A DNA stretch of 59,964 bases from Aphelidium insulamus (GCA_036784855.1 JAZDSV010000068.1:1-59964); one strand, 5' to 3'; numbered from the stretch's first letter, positions 12,211 to 24,317 are shown. Notes: a model not told the origin generated them from the letters alone. Numbers and translations are program-made.

Positions 12211-15200
12211 CTACGAATTTTTCTTCTTCTTGTTGATAATCGATTGTCGACCAGGCCGCCGATACCTGTAGTCCTGGTGGCGCACAACAGATTCCACACG
12301 CACCAAGCCGCATCGGAAGGCACTTGCCAGCCAGCCAGCGTATACGGGATGCCACTGTACGGAACACACCTGAGTCAGGGCCGGCATGGGTGCCGCCCCT
12401 AACCTGCAATGTCGCGGCACAGAGCCCTCAAAACAGTCAGGCGATTCGTCGAATGTGAGAGCAATATGTGTGTCCTTTGCAACTTGAACCAACTGGAATA
12501 AGGCAATGTTGACGCTGGGCGAGGCGGAGCGCACTTTCTTCAGTCTCGCAAAGTTCTCATCGCCGGCATTGACGGTAGACTTGGCAATTATATCGTAATT
12601 GGTCAGCTCGTGAGCAATGCTGTAGGTGCATACACTTCCATTGTTGCATGCTGCTGCCGCGAATCCGTGGTGCGGCGATAGAGAGCAGGCCATGATAGAA
12701 TCTCCTGAACCATGTACTAACAGCTTGGTGCCCTGATTTGGCGTGGAGTTGTTGTTAGTAGACGCAACGCACTCTGCTGATCCCTTATTTTTGCTTGCAG
12801 CTCGCGGTGGCGGCGTCGACAGTGTGGCGAGCACCGATATCCAGTGGCCAAACAAAGAAATGGTTGGATCAGTGGATGCCCATCGCAAAATATTGTCAGA
12901 ACCGCAGAATGCAACGCCTTGTTGTTTCCCTGGCGCATAGTCCACGCCCAACACCAGGCCTACGTATCAAAATTAACTACTTTAATCGACATAATACAAT
13001 AGCCGCACCGTTAGCGGTATATATCTGAAGGCGATGCAGAGGGGTTTGCATGTCGTGCAATAGTAGTGCCCCATCCGCACCAGCGGTGACCATCCGCGGA
13101 TTATTTGTTTCGGGCCATGTGTTGCTCTCCGTAAATCGCAACGACGTTATCATTCCGGCATGCACGGGCGCAAATGACAAAAGTTCCGGTGCCATCTCCG
13201 AGTCGTCAGTGTCTTGTATGCGCCAAACTGCGACAGCGCCAGACTCGGTGCCAGCGGCGAGATTAACGAAGCCATTGGCACCGCCACCATCCGCGACTGG
13301 CACGATCCAATGCGACCAGGCTACGCTTGTAAACAGTGCTCCCGTCTCATTCCATCGAAATGTAGCAGCAGCCTTCAGCTGCAATACTGAGTTATTGTTG
13401 CTACCAACTGCAGCAGATGTTGGAAGTGCGAATAATTGCAGCGATCCGTCCGTTAGCACCACGGCCAATACACCAAGGCGCCCAGAACTTTCATTCTCGC
13501 TCCCACTTTGATATCCATCGGGCATCCACGCCAGCTGCACCACACTCTCAGCGATGCCAGTATCAGGCTCAATACTGTACGCAAGCTGAGGCGCGGTGGA
13601 TTCAGCGTCAACTTCTTCAACTTGTAGCGCATCTACAGCGAAAGATGGAAAGTGCCACATCTGGACCACTGAGGTCCTCTTGCCAGGAGAATATTCCACG
13701 GCACAGGCTATAGCGAGATATTCACTTCCTGTTGCGCCAGGTGCCCACGCAATTTGAGAAGCTGTGCCGCCACAGTTTATCAGAAACCCGCGTTTTGCCG
13801 TGGACGAACCTATTTGGAAATGAATGTTGGAAGATCCATCAATGAATAATCAATGATTGTAATCTTACCCTGGCTTTCACTGTGCGGTATTGCTGCTGAG
13901 CTTTGTGGCGCCAAATCAACATTGGAAGCTTGATCAGCGGCATCGTGATATAAGATCTTTGTTGCTGCGTCATTGTCGACTTGCGGAGAAGTCTTTATAA
14001 CTTGGGGCAATACGTTTGGCAGTCGTGGTAATCGATCGCCACTCTCAGTGCAATATGCCTTAGCGATACGCTGATATGCGCTCTTCTCCGACGCATGAGT
14101 GTAAGGCGAGTAGCTGCTGAAGTCCGTGTCTTTGAAGCCGCGATGAGTATGTTTTCGCTTCGCGTCGAGGTAATCTGACGGTGCTGAAACCGCAATACGT
14201 ATGTCCGGGTCAAGGTCGAATAAAAACGTGCCGACACTGGCTTGATTTTTCAACCCCCGCTGGAGCCACTGAATCGTAACATCGACACTCTCAATCAATT
14301 CGCTATGTTCGGAAGCTTGTGCGCAAATTGCCTCCAGTTCGGAGTCAGATACTATGGCAGCAGGATCACTGTCCATCGACTCCTCACAGTCTGCAGGAAT
14401 GTTGCAAGCTTGCAGAAATTCCAGCGCCGAGTGGCGGTGATGCGCATAATGGTATTTGAATGATGGAAACACCTTGAATGACCGAGTGCAACCTGGCAGG
14501 GGACACGCGAAGCGCTCAGTGTCGCTATCGGACTTCATGATGAATATTCGCTGGGCGGGACCATCGCCAGACGATTTCTGAGCAGGACCTGAGTTGGCAG
14601 AGCTGCTGGGGGCGTCTGTTCGCGGACGGCCTCGCTTACGTACGGATACCGGCTCCTCGTGGTGGTCTCGCGTGATGCAAAGCTTATCAATGGCACGGTT
14701 GATAATGGATTGTATGCGCTCATATGCTTCCGACCTGTCCGGCGCAGGCAATTTTCTTTCTTCTTCCATCGGCGTGCCATTGCCAACCACTACCTTGGCA
14801 GCCTGCGTTCTTTGTGACGTCTTTGTCACTGGCTCATTGCCATCGTCCACGCGGCAGTAAACGATGGAAGGCAGATTGCGCGGCCGTGGATGCTCAGTGG
14901 AGCCTGAAGCTTTATGGCGGCGGCGCTTTGAGTTCACCACAACAGCTCCCCCACCACTGCCCGCGTCACTCCTATCGTCATCACCATCGCCATCGCCATC
15001 AGTATCCCCTTCGGCCTCACTGACATCAGTGGCCTCGTCGTCATTGTCGTCGCCGTCACCGTCCGATGACACGGAAGCAGGCGCGTCATCAGCCACAGAC
15101 TCGGCGCCTTCAGACTCCTCACTGCTCGCAGCCACCACCTCGTTGCCGTCTTCGTCGACCTCGGTGTATCGCACGGGTTTGGCCGCTGCGGAGCGCCTGG

Positions 15201-15213
15201 CGCGTAATTGCAT
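12211..15213 (-). CDS. TFIIIC WD40 subunit (GTF3C2/TFC6-like) with C2H2 finger
   Basis: Probable subunit of the RNA polymerase III factor TFIIIC. Exons 15213-13869, 13809-13009 and 12959-12211 give 964 residues. Residues 1-110 are acidic and Ser-rich; an AT-hook (KRGRPRTD, about 200) follows; then one C2H2 finger (FACPLPGCTRSFKVFPSFKY then HYAHHRH, about 240). The second half is the WD40 part: LINCGGTASQIAWAPG, matching the NxGGPVWALDW motif of this family, then LAIACAVEYSPG, ALFTSVAWSHW, MVTAGADGALLLHDM and VCSVQWHPVYAGWLASAF. The C-terminus is a Lys run. Both introns (59 and 49 nt) restore frame exactly. The call rests on the GG-W-A motif and the domain order; a generic WD40 transcription regulator is the alternative. 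Confidence 0.72.
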
Positions 15214-15414
15214 CTGGATTTTTTCTTCTTTTTCTTTTTCTCGCCGCAGATTGCTGTTTAATGAGAGACGCGTTCAAACATTTCTCTTTCGACGAACGAC
15301 GAACGAAGTATTGCAGTGCATTGAAGGACTTTTCTTCCGCCACAGTCACAGTACATACATAGTAGACTTGATGTGATTTATTTCCGTGTATATTACTGCC
15401 GCCTCATCATATGT

Positions 15415-16461
15415 TTAGCAGAGAGTCCAGAGAAGGGCAATGGCAATGCCGCAAGTCTGCGTCAGTGAGACATGCTGGTTGGTGGCATCTGACGCAGCGA
15501 CAGTTGACTGTCCTGCGTCATCGTAGTTGACATTATCGTCGAGTCCGACGGACGATGTGTCTTCTGTACCATCTAATGCAGTACCGGCACTGCCATCCAT
15601 GCCATCGGACCCAGCCATCGAAGAGTCATAACTTGACGACGGCGCACCATATGCGCCTGCTGGCTGTGTGCCATAACCACCATCGACTGGAGCTGTACCG
15701 TAGCCGCCATTGGCCGGGGCGGAGCCATAACCACCAGTTGCCGGCGCCGCTGCAACCTCGCCGCCATAAGACTGAGACGCTGGATCAACAGGAGGTTCGG
15801 TTGTGTTGTTTGCGGGAGCTTGAGCTGGATCTCCAGTAGATGGAGAGCCTGATGCCTGTCCATCTGCATTCCCGTCTTCCGGTTTCTGTCCATCTGCATT
15901 CCCGTCTTCCGGTTTCTCTCCATCTGCATTCCCGTCTTCCGGCTTTTGTCCATCTGCATTACCACCTGCAGGCGGAGTGACATCAGTGCCAGCGACAGTC
16001 GGGTCGGTGAGTGGTTTAGTAGGCTTTTCCAGCCCATCAGTGTTATCGCCGCGAACAATTCCCAGATAGCCGCTGCCAGACGCGTACTTGTCATTCTTGA
16101 ATATGATACGGTACTGCAGCGAGCTGGGGATGTTGGCCGTGGTGGGAAACTTGCTGCTGCTAGTTAACTCCTTGGCGTCCAGCCAGTAGCATGAACATTC
16201 TTGGTTGACAATGTCGAATTTGGACTGCAGCAAGTAATCTTTGCCACTCTCTTCATTGCGAAGATACACGTCCACCAGTGGCATCGGATCCTTGGTCTTT
16301 GTATAGAGAAATCGAGCGCCCGGCGTGCCTCCCACGGTTTGCAGCACAGTAGTGTCTGCATTACTGACGGCATTCAGTCCCTTCACCTCCCACTCCATGG
16401 ACGCGAGAGTGCCTTGAATGGCTATCGCAATAGCCAAAAGTAGACCACAAGTATGCTTCAT
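15415..16461 (-). CDS. Secreted repeat protein with KNH-like domain and likely GPI anchor (paralogue 2)
   Basis: Single exon, 348 residues, paralogue of 10865-11923. Signal peptide MKHTCGLLLAIAIAIQGTLA; shared domain with VDVYLRNEESGKDYLLQ, CSCYWLDAKELTSS and SGYLGIVRGDN. The proline stalk is replaced by DGNADGQKPE-type 10-residue repeats (four to five) and by GGYGSAPA/GGYGTAPV repeats. The C-terminal hydrophobic tail (SLTQTCGIAIALLWTLC) again suggests GPI attachment. Same strand as its paralogue, with the TFIIIC gene between them, so a local duplication carrying or jumping one gene is likely. Confidence 0.8.
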   Translation of the reverse strand: MKHTCGLLLAIAIAIQGTLASMEWEVKGLNAVSNADTTVLQTVGGTPGARFLYTKTKDPMPLVDVYLRNEESGKDYLLQSKFDIVNQECSCYWLDAKELTSSSKFPTTANIPSSLQYRIIFKNDKYASGSGYLGIVRGDNTDGLEKPTKPLTDPTVAGTDVTPPAGGNADGQKPEDGNADGEKPEDGNADGQKPEDGNADGQASGSPSTGDPAQAPANNTTEPPVDPASQSYGGEVAAAPATGGYGSAPANGGYGTAPVDGGYGTQPAGAYGAPSSSYDSSMAGSDGMDGSAGTALDGTEDTSSVGLDDNVNYDDAGQSTVAASDATNQHVSLTQTCGIAIALLWTLC

Positions 16462-16938
16462 TATTAGACACTAGATATATCTATATATATTTACTTGTTT
16501 GAACAGTAAAGCAGTTGCAGCAGCGAACAAGACGCCCGCTTAAGTAGCAGCCACATTCACGTTACACAAGCCGTGTTTCAGCGTGTTACACGAAACCATG
16601 TTTCACCATTGTGTTACAGTGTGCACCTGAATGCTCGCTGATTGGCTGTTGGATGTTACGCCCTGGAAATAACTGCTGATATCGTCACTCGGAATGCAGA
16701 CGCCGGAGTAGCAATTATAGAGTCCGAATGAACTGTATGAATTGCACCGATAGATGTATCTATTTCAGTGTGTCGTCGTTTATAATTAAATCCAGTTGGC
16801 GTTTCCGGTAGGTACACAAAGCTCAAGACCCTATCGGCTATTCAAGCGGCGCCATTATACATAACGCTCTCGAATACATGAGAAATGATATAATATTGTG
16901 CACCTCATACCTAGCCAACAATACATACAATGCCTTTA
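16462..16938. other. Spacer: promoter of paralogue 2 and OPA3-like 3' flank
   Basis: No gene seen. GTTACAC-type motifs recur (about 16561, 16586, 16612) beside an ATTGG (about 16641), all within 180 bp of the start of the surface protein; they may be its control sites. Confidence 0.4.
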
Positions 16939-17556
16939 TCAACTTGGTGTGGGCGGCGCTGGAACTTTGACACCGGGCACCGCGGCAGAGATGTTCACAG
17001 CCTTGCGTGAGTTATCACGTGACATCAAGTTCTCTAGTTTCGATATGCGCTGCCGAAGTTCCTCCAGCTCAATTTGGGCTTCCTCCGCACGCTCCTTCTC
17101 GTCCAGACGTTTCCTGTATGTCTCCACTAGCAGCGCCACAACAGCCACCGAGAATATAATAGTTTCTCCGATGAAGTTGGCAGCCAGATCAACCGCTCTG
17201 CACGTATCGCGTTATCCAGCTGTGCTTGACGTTACATAAATACATTAAACACACACACATGTATATATATATATATATATATATATAATGCACGCATGCA
17301 CGCCATCATGTGCGCGTGAAAGTGCTTACCGTGTGTCGTCTAGGGGCCGGATGAGGCCGTCAGGGCCGGTGGGCGGCAGATCAGCTTGTCGCCGCAGCAT
17401 CTTCACCTCCAGCCGGTGGTAGCCATTGGCGAACCGGATGATGGCGCGACGAATAAGTGGGTGCTCCTTGGCCTGCAGGCGCACATAGTTGCCGATGGGC
17501 TTACTTATCTGCTTGAGGAGCAGGAGGCCGATTTTAAGAGCTGGAAAGGCCAACAT
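16939..17556 (-). CDS. OPA3-like protein
   Basis: Small mitochondrial membrane protein family linked to organelle morphology and lipid handling in animals and fungi. Exons 17556-17330 and 17197-16939 give 161 residues. The N-terminus MLAFPALKIGLLLLKQISKP matches the OPA3 start (FPxxKLxxLxxxQxSKPxA). NYVRLQAKEHPLIRR and YHRLEVKMLRR follow, then LAANFIGETIIFSVAVVALL as the hydrophobic segment, and a coiled coil (ERAEEAQIELEELRQRISKL). The 132-nt intron contains CA and (TA)n runs (about 17250-17290). The exon phase (CG|A) restores the family sequence. The C-terminal proline-rich tail is short. Function in this organism is inferred from family only. Confidence 0.85.
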
Positions 17557-17593
17557 TCTATTTCTAGTTTGTGTAAATACATCAACGATTACA

Positions 17594-20500
17594 TTACGGC
17601 AGCGCCACTGATCGCAGGCGGAACAGCGAGTCCACGTCCGACATTGTCTTGGCGGCGTCTACGCACTGCTCGCACACCCGTTCAAATCGTTCCCGTCTCT
17701 CCTCGTACATGAGCCGCGTCGGTAGCGGTAGATTTGGGTTGTTGGCTGCGAGTAGAGTTATGCAGTGTACAATGTAAAGTGTAGCGCTTAAGTTGCTCAT
17801 ACATAAACAGAAATATCCACTAATTTACCACATAACAAGAGTGCCAAGTAGTGCATGGCGCTGACTGCGGCTGGCTGGAATGGGTACGCATGTTTCTTCA
17901 CTCCAAGTTCCACCAGTGCATGCTGCAGTACGCCAGACAATGCATCGTCCAAGTATCCCACAACGGGCAGTGACCGCGCGGTATGATCGTCCACTCGACG
18001 AGGAAGTCTTATACCGACCTTGATATCGGTGTAGTCGGTTGGTTTGCGCATGAACACTGCCATACAATGCTCGGAGGCAAATGAATAATACTTGTTGTCA
18101 TATTCGGCAATGTGCTTGCTGGAACCAATTTGAGCATCCCGCAAAACGTTTGCCGCCGCCCTCAAGTGCACAGGACAGTAGGCTTGATACTGAAATGAGG
18201 TTGGGAACTTCACATCTGCCGGCAGATCTCCCAAATTTACACTGTGAGGAACAGCGGATGGCAATGTGGCCGCAGAGTATTTGTCAGGCATAGCCACAAA
18301 TTGGTTCGCGATCTCTTCTGTGGAGCACGAATAACAAAGGCCCTTGATGAATAAGACTCAATTAATCGAATGCGCTTACGTACCTTATACTCGACTGTAT
18401 GGTTTAAAGAATCGCAACATATTAACTCCTGACGGTCTAACAACGACACCGGGCAATATGTCCGTGCCGGGCCAGTAACATTGAGAATGCCTGATCTTCG
18501 AACGCCGGCAGTTGAACATGGTACCGCCAAGCCCTGTCTTCGCGCCCTGGCCACATTTTCCCTGCCATCGGTCGCCGCCTTGATAGTATCCGAGGCAATA
18601 CGAGCCGCACTGAATGCGCTGCATCGTGATGCATCGATGCGTCTATGCAGCCCCATAAAGTCGCTGACTAGAAGAAAATTATGCGTGACACAAAATCAGC
18701 TCGGGCACATAATACCTGCTGCGGCAACTCCATCACATTCTCCAATTTCAATAATCACGGCATTGTTGAGTAAGCGCTCCTCACCAATGTCTTCGACTTG
18801 TTTCCCATTTTGCGGAAAATTTGCAATTATTTGCCTGCTCATTAGTTGTGATGGAATAAAAATTATACCATTATTTGATACCCTCTGGTAACGCTCATGG
18901 CTCCTTTGCATATGCGATCAATTAATGCGGCAGTGGAACAACTGGCCCCCACATCTGTGACAGCCCGATTGAAGTCGGTGAATGACAACTCCAAGGTCAT
19001 GGACAAGCGCTCAGATACGGCAGTCACCAGGTCTTGCGCAGATCCAGTAACAAAGACAATGGGCACCGCTACAATGTCATCGATGCCGATTCCAATGTAT
19101 TTCATGGGATTGTTGCAGAACATCTAGCAAACTCATTAATTGTCACGTCAGTACGCATGTATAATTACCTGGAGGTTTTCGGGCGACTTTAGAAAGTATA
19201 TTGCTTCTCGAAACAGAACTGGAATGCTGCCAACGCAGTGCTTCTTCAACAAGTTTCGCTTCTTGATCTCCACAGAGCAGTACCGACTGTAAGCCGAATT
19301 GTAAGATATCGTTACACAAATCTAGCAAGATTACCCCAATGATGATAAGGAGCACCACCCAATTGAAAGCATCATCTCCGCGACATTGAGCGGCAGTGGC
19401 AGAGGTGGCCTCAGTATGCACGGTCGCTTAAACAATGGATTGGTCGACCAGAAATAGTAACAAAGTAACAAGGAACACTCACCAATATCGTTCGAGAGTC
19501 CACAAAGTGCTGCAACTCTTGCGATTGACGCGTTGCACCTTTGCCACTCACGTAGTTCTTCACCAAGACATCTTTGTTTCCAGCAGCCAATGCTCGAGAG
19601 ATCGCTTCATTAGACTCACTGTGATTTGTTTTAATATGGAATGTGAACATCTAATTTCTGTACCTCTGATCATCAGTGCTGCCAATGAGAATCACTGAGT
19701 CACAGGGATGCTGGCCAATGAATTCGCAATCATCCGCGGAACGCGGAAATCCCAACAATACAAACCCAGATTGTGCATATTGCGAATCCTTGCCATATAA
19801 CCCAAGCATTATCTGTTCCACATTCGCAGTCGGTTCAGCCATCAAGTCGGCGAACCTGACCAGAGGAACGTCATGGAATTTGAGTCGAGCCACCAGTCGC
19901 GAGAGATCAGCGCCCGGCGCCAGACCGACAAAGAACCGCGGCGGCGGCACAGCTTCTTGACTGGCGGCCGAGTACAGCTTGGTATTTTCTTTAAATGCCG
20001 TAGCCTCTGCCGTACCGGCAAAATAATACTTTCTGCCATCATACAAGACGCAGTTCTGTCGGTCTTTGCACTCGACAAGCGCCTTATCACGAACCAATCG
20101 AACCGGACAAAAGGTGCCGCAGTTGCCAGAGTATAGTGCACTGGTCAGACTCGCTTCCTCATCGCCGACTTGCAGGCTCTCTGGCACTGGAGCACAGTCT
20201 GGCACTGTATCGCCGATCGCTGAAACAAACTTTTCTGGAGCCTGCATGAACGCCTGCAGCGCTTCTTCACTGTGGCAAAAGTAATAATGTTGCTATGGAG
20301 TAATTATATCAGTCTTGAGATACACACAAAGCATCCACAGCGCTCACCTTGAACGTTACTGCAAAACGAGGCGACCCTTCCACCAGCGAATGTTCAGCAT
20401 GCCAGCTGACCGGGCAATGCTGCCATAGCCGGGACGGCAAATGAGGCAAAGTTGATTCACCAGAATCCGTGCTGGGTGTGGACAGCTTTATCATTGCTTG

Positions 20501-21862
20501 TCGCGCGGGAACTGAACGATAAGTACACAACGTATACATTGCTATATGTTACAACCTTCTTGGAGCTCAGCATCCAAAGTCAGCCGCTGTGCCGCAACAT
20601 ACTGCGCATACTGAACACTAGCCACAAACTTGTTCCAGTACCGAAAGTGATGGACGACAAGCGGCCACGACTGCCGACCGTCAATTGCCACGACTTGATT
20701 GACGATTGCCATCAGTGGCTGCAGGGCAGCAATAGCGTCTGCCGAAGGACCGGCATCATATCCATCCAGTTCCACGCGCAGCAATCTGCCACCATATTAG
20801 TAAGTAATGAAGGCACAAATATCAAAAAACTTGCCTTGAGCGAGTCTCGGGCGTCATTGTGGGCTGCGCGGATGCGGCAATGAAGTCGTCGACCGCCTGC
20901 TTGTACGCGCGGTACTGCTGCACTTTAGCCCTTCGCAGGTCCAGTGCGGCATCGGCAGCTCCATCGGCGCTGAGCTGCTGAGAACCACTGCCACTGACAT
21001 CATCGCCGCTCTTTGCCGTCTTGTCGTCGTCGCCGTCAGCGGCATTGGCGGTGTCAAAGACAACATCGTCCGCGCCGAGAATCACTGTTTTGCCCGCCGG
21101 CTTGTTCTGCTCCTCGGCAATTAGGGAGCGCAGCAGCGCGCAGTCCAAATCGTCCATGGCCGGCTGTGCATGCAGCATGTCAAATGGTGCCGCCGCAGAC
21201 TCCTCGCCGGGATGCTCATCGCTGTTGTTGCTGTTGTTGCGCTCTGATGTGTCGGCGGCTTCGGCGTCTTGTTGATCGCGGCCGGCGTCCACATCAGCCG
21301 CGGGTTGGTCATCCTCCCGCTCCCACGCACTCTGCTCCACAATATCTGCGCGCGGTGCCAGATCCGCCGCCGCGTACATCTCGCCCGTCTGCGGGTCGAA
21401 CCAGTGCTCGGCGGCGTTCCCTCCTGTAGCAGTATCGCTGTCAAGTTGCACAGCCACCAATTGCAGGTAGTCCGTGTGCCGCTGCAGGTGGTCCAGCAGC
21501 ACCGCGGCGACCGTCGGCTCTCCGTCGGCGCCACAATCAAGCAGCGCTGCGCCATCCACAACAAATCCTGCCAGCCATGTGGTTAGCGAGACAATATATA
21601 CCCATATACACACACTGCACACACCTCCTATGGTGCCGGCAGTGTCTCGGGCCTGCAGTTGAGTGCGCAGATGCTCGGCAAGCTGTGCCGGAGTGACACA
21701 GCCAGGCACCGCCGACTGTGACAGTCCCGCAGCTTTGTCCAGGGCACCCAGCAGTGGCAACCGGGTGTCGCGGGCAACCTCTTGCGCAAGTCGGCTCAGT
21801 CGGGCCGTCTCGGCCGTGCCCACCACGACGTACACCGGGTGCTTTTTACCGGCCACCGTCAT
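17594..21862 (-). CDS. AK9-like multi-domain adenylate-kinase-fold protein with degenerate P-loops
   Basis: Thirteen exons (21862-21625, 21567-20835, 20785-20556, 20511-20348, 20292-19664, 19618-19483, 19426-19335, 19286-19169, 19123-18882, 18834-18716, 18667-18384, 18342-17829, 17745-17594), 1216 residues. At least three Rossmann-like segments recall adenylate kinase (VYVVVGTAETARLS...GFVVDG; FFVGLAPGADLS...GFVLLGFPRS; VFVTGSAQD...RGQIIANFPQNG), but none has the GxxGxGK lysine. Five modules of the form CPV-x-aromatic-FxS-x-FxxxPxxY recur (QHCPVSW, TFCPVRL, RYCSVEI, TYCPVSL, AYCPVHL). The C-terminus LPVVGYLDDALSGVL...HYLALLLCANNP matches AK9. Intron 2 has a GC donor. Catalysis is doubtful; a structural, perhaps ciliary, role is only inference. 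Human AK9 is longer. Confidence 0.75.
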
Positions 21863-21953
21863 TGAGTGTGTGTGTCTCGGTGTGTGTGTGTGTGTGTTTA
21901 CAGCGGCGACAAACGCTGGCAGACAGACACACACTCACACACACACAGACAAC
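21863..21953. promoter_or_regulatory. 91-bp divergent promoter between AK9-like and Mis18 genes
   Basis: Both start codons face outward from this spacer, which is dominated by GT/CA dinucleotide runs (about 21865-21950). It must carry control signals for both genes or their 5' UTRs; no TATA box seen. Confidence 0.6.
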
Positions 21954-22506
21954 ATGGCAGAGGGCGCCGAGAACAATGCCGGCCATAGCGATACCAGGGT
22001 GCCGGCACAAGGAGACGACGCCGACTGCACGGCCACCACGGCAATGGCAGACGGCGGCGACACAGACTCGGCCGCAGCCGCCGTAATCAACCCCATCGTG
22101 CTGCAATGCAAGGCGTGTCGCAGCCTGCTGGGCAAGTCTGCGTGCCTGTGCATGTGCATGTCTACTACGTATCACCGGAGACAGCATGCAAGCCCGCAGC
22201 TCTCACTCATGCATCCGTGCAGGCGACTCGTTCTCCATGCTGCAGCCGGAGCAGGAGCTGGGCGCGATCATACTGACGGCGGCTTCGCAGTTTGTCGAGT
22301 GCGAGGCCGAGCTGCACTTTGCCACGGACGGTCAGGTGGCCGGCAGCTGCTACCTGCATGTGACTTGTGCACACTGCCACGAGCGGGTGGGCAAGGTCTA
22401 CAAGGCCACGCCGCGGAAATGGGATCATCTGCGGTAAGTCCTGCATACATATACACTGTTCTTATGCCTCTACATACTCTGGGTGCCTATGGTACCTTGT
22501 ATATAC

Positions 22507-22539
<33 letters not shown>

Positions 22540-22908
22540 GATTCACCTTACGACAGAGATGTCTTCACGTTCGACACGGACAAGCTGATATCGTATCAGC
22601 TGGGTGTGCAGGACATGCCATCCAGGCCCGGTTCGCCCTTCCTGGACATGCCCACCGCCAACCAGCTGTGCATGGAACTCACATCGGTATTAATGTTATT
22701 GTTTATAAGGTATCTATATAACTGTTGACAGCTGCAAGCAACTGTAATACAACTGACTGGCCGGCTGATACAACTGGAATCCGTGGTGGATAGAATGCTC
22801 AGGCAGCAGGCAGAAGATTCAACGCCCGTGAGCGCCAAACGTGCGCGACAATCAAATGGCGCTGCCACTCCACGCGGCAGGCAGCACGCATCAACAGACG
22901 TTTCATAG
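21954..22908 (+). CDS. MIS18: Mis18-family centromere protein
   Basis: Mis18 proteins prime centromeres for CENP-A loading through a Yippee-like zinc fold. Exons 21954-22131, 22223-22433, 22557-22686 and 22732-22908 give 231 residues. The two CxxC pairs are present (QCKACRSLLGDSF and VTCAHCHERVGKVY), with TPRKWDHLRDVFTF and DKLISYQLG following as in Mis18 alpha/beta. The C-terminal region (LQATVIQLTGRLIQLESVVD) is a coiled coil, as expected for oligomerisation. Intron 1 has a GC donor (GCAAGT...CAG): only this junction gives LLGDSF. Intron 2 carries a long (TA)n tract and uses a CGACAG acceptor. AATAAA lies near 22965. A plain Yippee protein is less likely because of the coiled coil and length. 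Confidence 0.88.
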
Positions 22909-23023
22909 GCATTGGTGGTTATTGTAGTTTAATTCTTGTTAGCTTCTTAGTTTCGTCTCGTATAATAAATGTTACATACAACAAGAAGCTTTAGTAGAGG
23001 TAGTACTGTGACAGATGAGATTG

Positions 23024-24051
23024 TTAGTCGCGTTTGACGGTGGCGCGCCGTGAGCGCAAGATGCCGCGCAGCATTATCCCCGTCCAGAGGAAATTTAGGG
23101 CGCCCAGCGCACACACATTTGTGGCAGTTCCAATAGCGATGGGTGCCGGAAGCGCCGAGTAGTTGCGCCAGAATATGGACAATTTCTCATAGGCACCGGT
23201 GCCGCCATCGCCCATCTGGTGCCAGGCATATGCAATGCAGAGCGGGGCCACCAGCGTGCGGAATAGTAGAAAGAACAGCGTGCGCATTCGGTGTGCCAGA
23301 CGGTACCACCCGCTGTCCCGAGGGACATTCAGCATCTGCAGGTACCACAGCCAGTTGGACGGCAGCACTGTCAGCTCCGACACCAGAAACACTGCCGGGA
23401 AATAGGCGGCGCGTCGATACACCTGCAATGGGGTTATATACCACTTGATATACTAGTGAAATGCACCATTGTGAAGTAGCCACCGATGGCGCCCAGCAGG
23501 TGATGTGCCCACATTGACCAGTGTTCCTTGTCGCTCAAGCACATCGTGCCCAGATCGTACAGAGAGTCTTTATTGTTAATACAATAATACACATATATGT
23601 AGATGGAATGTAGTTGAAAGTGGGCACGTACAGCCAACGTAAGCACTGTTGATGTAGTGCAGGAGGTGTGGGTAGGCGGCGAAAATGCCATCCCGCCCCA
23701 CGAATGGTGGATTGTCATTAAATATCATCAGACGCACTCCGGCCGCGCCACACATGAGCCCATTGAGCGAGGAGCAGACTCTGCCACCAGGTCAATAAAC
23801 GCGTAATGTGATACATACAGAACTCACTTCTCCGCCACATAGAGACGCTGGGTGCGTGTGAGATGCGGTATCCGCTCACGAATACGGGCCGACCACCGCC
23901 GCAGTGCATAGTGCGCGACAACATGCACGCCCGTGTAGCCGACCGCGAACATGGCCGACAGCATGGTGGGTTCGCGCAGGTTGTCCCACGCAAACTCCTG
24001 GCCGCGAATTGGCGGCAGCATGCCACCATGCACACCCAGACGGGCGTCCAT
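23024..24051 (-). CDS. TLC-domain membrane protein (TLCD4/TMEM56-like)
   Basis: Multi-pass membrane protein of the TRAM-LAG1-CLN8 group, linked to lipid handling in ER or plasma membrane. Exons 24051-23828, 23780-23632, 23567-23467 and 23422-23024 give 290 residues. Seen: PTMLSAMFAVGYTGVHVVAH (TM), KVCSSLNGLMCGAAGVRLMI, the TLC core YDLGTMCLSDKEHWSMWAHH with the paired histidines, LLGAIGGYFTMVYRR, AAYFPAVFLVSELTVLPSNW, and two further TM segments before a basic tail (RSRRATVKRD). Donor GTGCAT of intron 3 was chosen because it alone joins FTM to VYRR in frame. The start is ATG 24051 (MDARLG); ATG 24021 (MLPP) is an alternative. Ligand unknown. Confidence 0.85.
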
Positions 24052-24317
24052 GAGCTGTGCGTATATATAAATATGTATATGAAAGTCTATGAATAGAAGT
24101 ACAAGCTGAAACGGCGTGGGAGGGTGCAGCACGTGCTGTAGTAATAATGGATAATAGTACAATAACGGATAATGGCGCTAAATATTAGAGTTCTATTAAA
24201 GGCGCAAATACATAGAGACACTCATACATAGACAGCGACACACAGCTTAGACCATTTGTTAAACCTTTGGAATTAGCTAATCCATTGTGTAGTCGCACAC
24301 TTCATACACAAGAATAC
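24052..24317. promoter_or_regulatory. Divergent spacer between TLC and SRP19 genes
   Basis: 266 bp between outward-facing start codons, AT-rich, with TATATAAATATGTATATG near 24061 and several ATACATAGA-like repeats near 24210-24235. It likely serves both genes. Confidence 0.45.

Noticed and set aside
17594-21862. Several separate small genes instead of one 13-exon gene
   Set aside because: Every exon junction keeps phase, the CPV modules run across boundaries and the C-terminus matches AK9, so one gene is the simpler reading.
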